From: Oscillospiraceae bacterium
GTDB taxonomy: Bacteria; Bacillota; Clostridia; Oscillospirales; Acutalibacteraceae
Assembly: GCA_019422905.1 (NCBI GenBank)
Contig: JAHZCM010000124.1
Span: forward strand, 1 to 5,869
Length of the DNA stretch: 5,869 bases
Direction of reading: 5' to 3'
The notes under the pieces were generated by a model. That model saw nothing but the letters and a program-made list of their open reading frames with translations, did not search any database and was not told the DNA's origin. A program made the translations under genes and the position numbers. This document shows, in pieces, positions 1 through 4,533 of the stretch (its first letter is position 1; each line of letters opens with the position of its first letter).

Positions 1-26
1 TTAAGATGAGGAAAACCTCATTTTAA
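1..26. repeat. 11-bp inverted repeat with AAAA loop
   Basis: Arms 1-11 and 16-26 pair around the loop at 12-15. On the plus strand the stem is continuous with one G-U wobble; on the minus strand that pair becomes an A-C mismatch. It could therefore end a transcript entering from the left on the plus strand, such as a transposase message, or be the subterminal hairpin of a mobile element. There is no long T-run after it, so it is at best a weak terminator. It touches the window edge and may extend further. Confidence 0.55.
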
Positions 27-53
27 CTTGTACTAAATCTTGACATAGGACCA
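1..53. mobile_element. Probable end of an insertion element interrupting the MATE gene
   Basis: MATE homology runs cleanly to codon 217 (Lys-Lys-Asn, ending at 54). The next codons give an unrelated tail, Trp-Ser-Tyr-Val-Lys-Ile, and a TAG at 33-35. By hand count positions 1-53 are about 32% GC, while the MATE coding sequence beside them is near 60%. A hairpin lies at 1-26. Read on the minus strand the foreign segment begins 5'-TGGTCCTATGTC, and a terminal 5'-TG is typical of IS3-family ends among others. I see no transposase, because the window ends here, so family and even element type are inferred. A deletion junction or an assembly join would look the same. Confidence 0.42.
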
Positions 54-704
54 GTTCTTTTTGCTGCGGAAATGCGTCAGCATAACCAGCAGGGAGAGCA
101 CCGAGCCCATAGCAGTCGCAAGGCCGGCGCCCATGATTCCCATATCCAGCGTGAAAACGAAGAAATAATCCCCGAATATATTGAATATCCCGCCGAACAG
201 AACGGCCTTGGTGGCCAGCCCTGGGTTGCCGTCGTTGCGCAGAAACGCGGCCATTAACTGTGTAAACAAGAAGCTGGGCACGACAAACTTGACCGGGAAA
301 ATATATGCCTGTGCCAGCGGCAGCAAAGCCTCCTCCGCGCCGAAAAGCAGCAGCAGCTCGCGGTCAAAAAAGATGACGGTCAGCCAGGTGACAAGCGCCA
401 AAAACGCGGCGCCAATCAGCGCAGCCGTGAAATATTCATTGGACCGCCTGCGGTTTTGCTCCGATTCCCCGCGAAGCGTGGAAAAAAGCACGGAGCCGCC
501 GATTCCCATGAGAAGCCCCAAGCTGTAAATGATGTTCCACACGGGACTGACCACCGCCAGAGCCGCCGTTCCGTTCGGTCCCTGATACTGACCCACCATA
601 GCCATATCGACAACGCCGTAGATCGACGAGATCAGCGCGCTGCCGAAGGCCGCCGCCAGATACTTAAAATACATGGGTTTGATTTTTCCTGTCAGAAAAT
701 CCAT
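33..704 (-). CDS. MATE family multidrug/cation efflux transporter, truncated to its N-terminal half
   Basis: MATE proteins are inner-membrane antiporters that export cationic drugs or metabolites using a Na+ or H+ gradient. They have about 450 residues and 12 helices in two six-helix lobes. Here 217 matching residues give only the first lobe, with helices near 14-37, 48-77, 91-113, 134-155, 162-183 and 190-211. Recognisable signatures are D33 with V37-G38 in helix 1, RNDGNP at 156-161, and NIFGDYFFVF at 175-184. The start at 704 has a purine-rich GGGAG about 7 nt upstream. After Asn217 the frame enters AT-rich DNA and stops six codons later. Without the second lobe it should not transport, so it is probably a disrupted gene whose other half lies beyond the window. 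It has its own promoter and a terminator-bearing leader. The sequence resembles clostridial MepA-type MATE proteins; the substrate cannot be read from it. Confidence 0.88.
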   Translation of the reverse strand: MDFLTGKIKPMYFKYLAAAFGSALISSIYGVVDMAMVGQYQGPNGTAALAVVSPVWNIIYSLGLLMGIGGSVLFSTLRGESEQNRRRSNEYFTAALIGAAFLALVTWLTVIFFDRELLLLFGAEEALLPLAQAYIFPVKFVVPSFLFTQLMAAFLRNDGNPGLATKAVLFGGIFNIFGDYFFVFTLDMGIMGAGLATAMGSVLSLLVMLTHFRSKKNWSYVKI

Positions 705-710
705 ATCGCA

Positions 711-717
711 CTCTCCC
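711..717 (-). promoter_or_regulatory. Ribosome binding site of the MATE gene
   Basis: The minus strand reads GAGGGAG just upstream of the ATG at 704, with about 7 nt between GGGAG and the start codon. It is a slightly degenerate Shine-Dalgarno site and supports the start at 704. It lies outside the terminator stem, so control would act on transcription rather than by hiding this site, unless a longer fold exists. Confidence 0.6.
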
Positions 718-750
718 TCTTATATAAAGATCGTGCCCGTGCGGAAACAC

Positions 751-802
751 AAAAAGGGCTGGACAGGTTACAGACGTTTCAGTCTGTTGCCTTATCCAGC
801 CC
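751..802 (-). terminator. Intrinsic terminator between the HAD gene and the MATE gene
   Basis: On the minus strand GGGCTGGA (802-795) pairs with TCCAGCCC (763-756). After a small internal loop AGG (792-790) pairs with CCT (767-765), and an inner 6-bp stem ACAGAC/GTCTGT (787-782 with 775-770) closes on the loop TGAAAC. Five T residues (755-751) follow directly. This is a strong Rho-independent terminator. It sits about 66 nt after the HAD stop codon and 46 nt before the MATE start. It therefore both ends the upstream operon and stands inside the MATE leader as a possible attenuator. Confidence 0.85.
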
Positions 803-844
803 ATCATTTCCAACGAATGATTTGCCCTCCGAGCAAGCGCTTTT

Positions 845-872
845 ATTATACAGGATAGAGCGGATTTGTCAA
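845..872 (-). promoter_or_regulatory. Consensus sigma-A promoter for the MATE gene
   Basis: A perfect -35 box TTGACA (872-867) and a perfect -10 box TATAAT (850-845) are separated by 16 bp (866-851). Both hexamers match the housekeeping sigma consensus exactly. The predicted start is near 838. The TGA stop codon of the HAD gene (871-869) lies inside the -35 box. So strong a promoter ahead of a terminator suggests expression is set by premature termination rather than by initiation. Confidence 0.88.
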
Positions 873-1582
873 GAATTTTTTCTGCCGGGCGCAAGCCCTT
901 GCAAACCCGTTTGAAGCGCCGAACGGCTATCAACCAGCCCGAGCAGAAGCGCTTCGAGCTCCGGAACCGTATGCGCGATATACGCCGCGCCGGCAGCTTC
1001 CAGCTCGCCGGGATCGGCAAATCCGAAATAAACGCCGACACAGGGAATGCCGCAGCGCTCCGCCCCGACGACATCGAATTTCCGGTCGCCGACCATGAGA
1101 ATTTTCTCGTCCCGCGTACTGCCGATCCGGCGCAGCACCTCCCGGATCACCTCGGCCTTATCGGTCATGGTGCCGTCCATATTCGCGCCCACCACATGCG
1201 TAAAAAACTCATAGACGTCGTGCTGCTGCAAGATGATCTGCGTGAAGTGCGTCGGCTTCGAGGTGGCGACGCACAGCTCCGCGCCCGCCGCCTTCAGCTT
1301 TTTCAGCATTTCCTTCATTCCGGGGAAAAGCCGGTTTTCATACACACCCTTCTCGCGGTAACGAATGCGGTACGTCTCCACCGCCTCAAACGCCTTTTTC
1401 TCCGAAAAGCCGTAAAATTCCATGAAGGACTCGTGCAAAGGCGGCCCGACAAACCGGCGCAGGGCGCTGTCCGGCTCATCCGGAAAGCCCATGCGGTCGA
1501 GCGCAAAGCGGACGCTTTTCATCACGCCCTCTCCGCTGTCGGCCAGCGTGCCGTCCAGGTCAAACAGAATCCAGACGCTCAT
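869..1582 (-). CDS. HAD superfamily hydrolase, phosphoglycolate phosphatase-like
   Basis: This 237-residue cytoplasmic, Mg2+-dependent phosphatase has all the HAD motifs. Motif I is DLDGT at 8-12, with Asp8 the nucleophile and Asp10 the general acid/base. Motif II is Thr107 in VATSKP. Motif III is Lys142. Motif IV is GDRKFD at 165-170, supplying Asp166 and Asp170 for the metal. A helical cap occupies about 18-88, which makes it subfamily IA, and length is normal. Close relatives are annotated as phosphoglycolate phosphatase or 5'-nucleotidase, but such labels are often wrong and the substrate is unknown. Its ATG overlaps the TPM stop codon (ATGA at 1582-1579), which implies translational coupling; a GGAGG lies 12 nt upstream inside the TPM gene. 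Its own TGA sits in the -35 box of the MATE promoter, and a terminator follows. Confidence 0.92.
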   Translation of the reverse strand: MSVWILFDLDGTLADSGEGVMKSVRFALDRMGFPDEPDSALRRFVGPPLHESFMEFYGFSEKKAFEAVETYRIRYREKGVYENRLFPGMKEMLKKLKAAGAELCVATSKPTHFTQIILQQHDVYEFFTHVVGANMDGTMTDKAEVIREVLRRIGSTRDEKILMVGDRKFDVVGAERCGIPCVGVYFGFADPGELEAAGAAYIAHTVPELEALLLGLVDSRSALQTGLQGLAPGRKNS

Positions 1583-2601
1583 CGCCGACCCGCACCTCCG
1601 CCGCGGGAAGCGCCGCCGCCAAAGCCGCCGCCACGGGATCCTCCTCCGAATCCACCGGATCTTCCGCCGCCGAAGCCGCCCCCACGGGATACGCCGCCGC
1701 CACGGGAGCTGCCGCCGCCAAAGCCACCGAACGAGCCCGGACGCGGCGGCTGAGTTGGGCGGGGCGAACGGGGCGGACGGGCGCCGCCAAAGGGAGGCGG
1801 GGGTGGAGGCGGCGGACGATAGCCGTAGCGCCGACGGTTCATCATGGAGCCGAGCAGCAGGCCGTTCCAGAAGCCGCCACCGCCGCCCGAGCCGGAGCCG
1901 CCGCCACCGCGGGGCCCGCCGCTGAGCAGGCGGATCACCACCACGATCACGACGATCACCACGATGACCACGAGAATCTTACCGACCGTGCGGAAAAAAT
2001 CACGGAAAAGAGAGGTTCCCTGCGCGCGGGCCTCGTCATAGCCGGAATACCCGGCGTCCGGCACCGCATCGGGCGCGTCGTCCAAGGTGATATTGTAATG
2101 CGCCAGCATGATCTCCAGCGCGCGGTCAAACGTCTTGCGCACGCCCGCGTCATAATTACCGGCGGCAAAATCCGCCTCCAGATAATCGTTCAGCAGCGTT
2201 GAGAGCGCGCCGCCCGAAAAAACGCCCGTAATCCCCTCGCCGGGCATCGCATAGTAGTCCTCGGCGCCGATAGACAGAACAAACAGCAGGCCGTTATCCT
2301 TGCTTTTATCGCCGATTCCCCATTTGTTGAAAAGCTCGTACGCATAGTCGTCGATCGAGTAATCGCCGGTAAAATCGACCGCAACAATGGCGATCTGCGC
2401 GCCGCAGGCCTCGTCCAGCGCCGCATTCTTCTCGTTGATATACTGCTCGGTCGAAGCGGAGATCACGTCCGCCTCGTCGTAGACAAAGGATTCGGGCGCG
2501 TCGGGAATCCCCGCAGCCAGTGCGGAAACCGCGAAAAGAACCGCAAGGGCGCACGCCGCAAGAAAAACGCCGGCACGGCGCAAAACATGCTTCTGCTTCA
2601 T
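1579..2601 (-). CDS. TPM domain-containing exported membrane protein (YgcG-like) with Arg-Gly-Gly-rich tail
   Basis: The ATG at 2601 gives 340 residues and a typical signal peptide (KQKHVLRR, a hydrophobic core, then SALAA, cleavage near 29-30). It has AAAGGA 9 nt upstream. The frame also opens at a GTG at 2631, but that overlaps the lemA stop and puts ten residues before the signal peptide. The mature protein begins IPDAPESFVYDEADVIS, the usual entry to a TPM domain (about 32-170, with FNKWGIGDKSKDNGLLFVLS and a YYAMPGEGI segment). A transmembrane helix follows at 208-226, dominated by Val and Ile. After it come a Gly-rich stretch, NRRRYGYR, eight prolines (263-270), a Pro/Arg-rich segment, and a Gly/Arg/Ser/Phe tail (289-340). 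TPM proteins are extracytoplasmic and often neighbour lemA, as here; their biochemical role is unsettled. The Gly-rich end is common in the family, but the repeated SRGGG units are striking. Confidence 0.9.
   Translation of the reverse strand: MKQKHVLRRAGVFLAACALAVLFAVSALAAGIPDAPESFVYDEADVISASTEQYINEKNAALDEACGAQIAIVAVDFTGDYSIDDYAYELFNKWGIGDKSKDNGLLFVLSIGAEDYYAMPGEGITGVFSGGALSTLLNDYLEADFAAGNYDAGVRKTFDRALEIMLAHYNITLDDAPDAVPDAGYSGYDEARAQGTSLFRDFFRTVGKILVVIVVIVVIVVVIRLLSGGPRGGGGSGSGGGGGFWNGLLLGSMMNRRRYGYRPPPPPPPPFGGARPPRSPRPTQPPRPGSFGGFGGGSSRGGGVSRGGGFGGGRSGGFGGGSRGGGFGGGASRGGGAGRR
1582..1734 (-). repeat. GGN-rich repeat tract encoding the RGG/FGGG tail
   Basis: On the minus strand this is a run of imperfect GGC/GGT/GGA codons with interspersed CGT/CGC, TCC/AGC and TTT/TTC codons. 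They encode repeated units such as SRGGGFGGG. Seen on the plus strand it is a GCC/CCG-rich tract that opens long spurious reading frames. It is internally repetitive and so prone to length change by slippage or recombination, and it is a likely place for assembly errors. It lies wholly within the TPM gene. Confidence 0.7.
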
Positions 2602-2610
2602 GATGACAAG

Positions 2611-2616
2611 TCCTTT
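2611..2616 (-). promoter_or_regulatory. Ribosome binding site that fixes the TPM start
   Basis: AAAGGA (minus strand) stands 9 nt before the ATG at 2601 and within the 26-nt gap after the lemA stop codon. It favours the ATG at 2601 over the in-frame GTG at 2631, which overlaps lemA and would disturb the signal peptide. Confidence 0.75.
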
Positions 2617-2627
2617 CTCCGCCGCCG

Positions 2628-3179
2628 TCACTGGAACAGCTCCAGTTCCCGGATGCCGACAAGCTCCGCCAGCCCGCGGGCCGGCGTCGTGCGAAGGATC
2701 TCATTGAACCGGGTGGCTTCCGTATTGTAATCGCTGCGGTTGACAAAATCCGCATCGGAATTGTAGTCCGCCAGAATTTCCTCGCGGTAGTTCTCGTCGT
2801 CCTCGGTCATCTCCACGGACTTCAGCACATTGCCCAGTGCGTTGACCTTTGCCGTCAGGCGCGAAAAGGCCTCTGCCTTCTCGCCCGGCCGCTCGGCCTT
2901 GCCCATTTCCGTGCGCGCCTGCTGCACCTGCGCGATCTGCTCGTTGTCCTCGGGCAGGTACTTGCCCGCCAGCGTGACGAGATTCGCCGCCTCCGTGTTG
3001 CACCAGGAGAGATCCTCCAGGATTCCCCACTCGTCATCCGAGCCATAATACAGCACGGACGCGCCGCGCCGCTCGCGCGCCAGAGACACGCACGAGCCCA
3101 CCGGAATGGAGACGGCGATCAGCAAAACCATACCCACAATAGCCGCCGTGCGGCCCTTGATTTTCTCTTTCTTTTTCAT
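2628..3179 (-). CDS. lemA: LemA family membrane protein
   Basis: The protein has 183 residues, about the size of compact LemA proteins. A basic N-terminus (KKKEKIKGR) leads into one hydrophobic helix at 11-29 that acts as a signal anchor. The rest is charged and mostly alpha-helical, as in the LemA helical bundle. The C-terminal signature is readable: YNTEATRFNEILRTTPARGL at 151-170, then LVGIRELELF, corresponding to the family pattern of YN...N..L...P......G....E.F. The central EAANLVTLAGKYL (63-75) corresponds to the usual NLV segment. LemA proteins are found widely, often beside TPM-domain or peptidase genes, and their molecular role is unclear. The start at 3179 has AAGGAG 10 nt upstream. 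The TPM gene begins 26 nt after its stop, so the two should be cotranscribed. Cys30 follows the hydrophobic stretch (VGSC), but the context fits a lipobox only poorly. Confidence 0.85.
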   Translation of the reverse strand: MKKKEKIKGRTAAIVGMVLLIAVSIPVGSCVSLARERRGASVLYYGSDDEWGILEDLSWCNTEAANLVTLAGKYLPEDNEQIAQVQQARTEMGKAERPGEKAEAFSRLTAKVNALGNVLKSVEMTEDDENYREEILADYNSDADFVNRSDYNTEATRFNEILRTTPARGLAELVGIRELELFQ

Positions 3180-3354
3180 TCTCTCAAATCTCCTTACACA
3201 GATTTCGGGGGCTCCGCGCGCCGCTCAGGCGGTACATGCCGCAAGCCGGCGTTTCGAAAAGCCCTGCCCGATTATATTCTCCCGCAACGGGCACCGTGCA
3301 CCCTCCGCCGGAAAACGCGGCATACGGGCGGGCGCACGGAAACAGCGCTGGTTT
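3180..3354 (-). other. 175-nt intergenic region between telA and lemA
   Basis: This is the longest gap inside the main gene cluster. It contains the lemA ribosome binding site AAGGAG (3195-3190) and a possible promoter. It also holds several short GC-rich inverted repeats, for example the palindrome CAGCGCTG just after the telA stop and CCCG-TTG-CGGG. I see no hairpin followed by a T-run, so no convincing intrinsic terminator ends the xpaC-telA message, and read-through into lemA is possible. Confidence 0.6.
3271..3300 (-). promoter_or_regulatory. Possible promoter for the lemA-TPM-HAD genes
   Basis: The minus strand has a perfect -10 box TATAAT (3276-3271). The best -35 partner is TGCACG (3300-3295) at 18-bp spacing, which matches only three of six consensus bases, and no TGn extended -10 is present. 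A start near 3264 would give a leader of about 85 nt. The perfect -10 inside GC-rich DNA is noteworthy, but the weak -35 keeps this tentative. Confidence 0.33.
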
Positions 3355-4506
3355 TCACGTGCGGATGTCCAGCAGCTTCTGCTTGAGCTCGCCCTCGAGG
3401 CGTCCGAGTTCCTGCTCCGCCTCGCGGCGGCGCGCTCTGCCTTCCTCCTGAATTTTGACGACCTCGTCCAGTGTGGAGATCAGCGACTGGTTCGTCTGGC
3501 GCAGCGTCTCCATATCGACGACACCGCGCTCGGATTCGCGGGCCGTCTCGATCGTGCTCATCTTGAGCTTCTCCGCGTTCTTTTTGAGCAGCATATTCGT
3601 CATGTCCGTGACCTCGCGCTGCGCGCGCACCGCATCCGCCGAATGCGCCACGCCGAGCGCCAGCACCATCTGGCTCTTCCACAGCGGGATCGTGTTGACA
3701 ATGGTGGACTGGATCTTCTCCGCCATCAGGCGGTCGTTGTTCTGCACAAGGCGGATCTGCGGAGACATCTGCACCGAAACCATGCGGGTCAACTCCAGGT
3801 CGTGCAGCTTCTTTTCAAAGCTGTCGCACTGCTGCCCAAAATCATTCGCCGCCTGCGCATCCTCCGCAAGGCCGGAGCGCTGGGCCTTGTTTTTCAGCTC
3901 CACAAGCGTCGTGGCGCGCTCGCGCTGCAGGCGCTTTTTGCCCGCGATGATATACATGGAAAGCTCCTTGTGGTAGTTGAGGTTCGTCTCGTACAGCTTA
4001 TCCAGCATCACGATATCCTTCATCAGCTGCACCTGATGGCTTTCCAGAGAGCTTGCGATCTTGTTGACGTTGACCTCGGCCTTGTCGTAGCGCGCCTTGA
4101 GTCCCTCCATCCGGTTTGCCTGCTTTTTGAAAAAGCCGAAGAAGCCCTTTTCCTCTTCCTCGCTCACCTCGAAGCCCTTCAGCTCGACGACGAGATTGGA
4201 AATTTCGTCGCCCACCTCGCCGAGATCCTTCGTGCGAACATTGGCAAGCGCCGTGTCCGAAAAGCTGGCGATCTTCTTCTGCGCGCTCGCGCCGTACTGC
4301 ATGACGAGCGCCGAGCTTGTGATATCGATCTTCTCGACGAAATCGTCGACGATCTTCTGCTCCTCCGGGGTAAGCGCCGTCTCCTGCTCCACAGGGGGCT
4401 CCGGCTTCTTTTCCTCCTCCGCAACACCGTCCAGCGTCAGGGTCGGCACGCCGCCGACCGCGGGCGTTTCCAGCTCCGGCTCCAAGGTCAATTTGAACTC
4501 GCTCAT
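3355..4506 (-). CDS. telA: TelA-family protein (toxic anion resistance family)
   Basis: This 383-residue cytoplasmic, highly helical protein belongs to the TelA family, named for plasmid tellurite resistance and including B. subtilis YaaN. Its biochemical action is not established; relatives affect resistance to tellurite and to cell-envelope antimicrobials. Residues 1-45 are an acidic, disordered leader with LTLEP at 6-10 and GVPTLTLD at 19-26. The conserved body covers about 46-380: LTPEEQKIVDDFVEKID, QYGASAQKKIASFSD, VRTKDLGEVGDEI, FFGFFKKQANRMEGLKARYDK, ELSMYIIAGKKRL, MSPQIRLVQNND, VNTIPLWKSQMVLALG. A coiled-coil-like tail spans about 330-380. There is no signal peptide or membrane helix. 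The ATG at 4506 has a perfect AAGGAGG 8 nt upstream; the longer frame from a TTG at 4524 overlaps that site and is rejected. xpaC ends 27 nt upstream, so the two form one operon. Confidence 0.95.
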   Translation of the reverse strand: MSEFKLTLEPELETPAVGGVPTLTLDGVAEEEKKPEPPVEQETALTPEEQKIVDDFVEKIDITSSALVMQYGASAQKKIASFSDTALANVRTKDLGEVGDEISNLVVELKGFEVSEEEEKGFFGFFKKQANRMEGLKARYDKAEVNVNKIASSLESHQVQLMKDIVMLDKLYETNLNYHKELSMYIIAGKKRLQRERATTLVELKNKAQRSGLAEDAQAANDFGQQCDSFEKKLHDLELTRMVSVQMSPQIRLVQNNDRLMAEKIQSTIVNTIPLWKSQMVLALGVAHSADAVRAQREVTDMTNMLLKKNAEKLKMSTIETARESERGVVDMETLRQTNQSLISTLDEVVKIQEEGRARRREAEQELGRLEGELKQKLLDIRT

Positions 4507-4514
4507 TTTGTTTT

Positions 4515-4521
4515 CCTCCTT
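4515..4521 (-). promoter_or_regulatory. Ribosome binding site that fixes the telA start
   Basis: AAGGAGG on the minus strand, with 8 nt to the ATG at 4506, is the strongest Shine-Dalgarno site in the window. It shows that translation starts at Met-Ser-Glu-Phe and not at the in-frame TTG at 4524, whose first codons would lie on the ribosome binding site itself. Confidence 0.88.
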
Positions 4522-4533
4522 CAATTCGCTGCG

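Larger units (their letters stand above)
705..838 (-). promoter_or_regulatory. MATE leader RNA with terminator/antiterminator architecture (candidate riboswitch)
   Basis: Transcription from the promoter at 845-872 would start near 838, leaving about 134 nt before the MATE ATG. In RNA order the leader holds GGAGGGC (830-824), then a 6-bp hairpin (821-816 with 808-803, loop CGTTGGA), then the terminator (802-751). GGAGGGC can pair over seven positions, two of them G-U, with GCCCTTT at 759-753. That segment is the end of the terminator's 3' arm plus the start of its U-tract, so the two folds exclude each other. This is how ligand-controlled transcription switches and attenuators work. Known clostridial MATE leaders include guanidine-IV (mepA motif) riboswitches; I cannot confirm that consensus from memory. 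The alternative is a plain terminator for the upstream HAD gene. Confidence 0.5.

Noticed and set aside
664..808. A leader peptide starting at an ATG near 808 and overlapping the MATE start in another frame
   Set aside because: The nearest GGA is only about 3 nt from the ATG and GGAGGG is too far away. The frame runs through the terminator without any codon run that would suit attenuation by translation.
751..838. Assignment of the MATE leader as a TPP, T-box or c-di-GMP riboswitch
   Set aside because: CTGGATAA resembles a piece of the TPP element and GGGCAAA a piece of the c-di-GMP-I element, but the other conserved blocks of each are missing, and there is no TGGNACC T-box sequence.
881..920. 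Short GC-rich hairpin near the 3' end of the HAD gene as a terminator
   Set aside because: The stem is only four base pairs (GGGC-TTGC-GCCC) and an A-run, not a T-run, follows on the minus strand; the real terminator is at 751-802.
866..1753. A 295-codon plus-strand frame ending in long Pro-rich runs
   Set aside because: It is the complement of the HAD gene and of the Gly-rich TPM tail; the Pro runs are simply GGN codons read backwards.
1579..1830. The repeat tract as a CRISPR array or tandem DNA repeat element
   Set aside because: Units are irregular, there are no spacers, and the frame is preserved throughout; it is coding low complexity.
2602..2631. GTG at 2631 as an upstream start of the TPM gene
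   Set aside because: It overlaps the lemA stop codon and adds ten residues before a complete signal peptide, while the ATG at 2601 has AAAGGA at 9 nt.
4507..4524. TTG at 4524 as the telA start
   Set aside because: Its codons cover the AAGGAGG site that serves the ATG at 4506, so the extra six residues are not translated.
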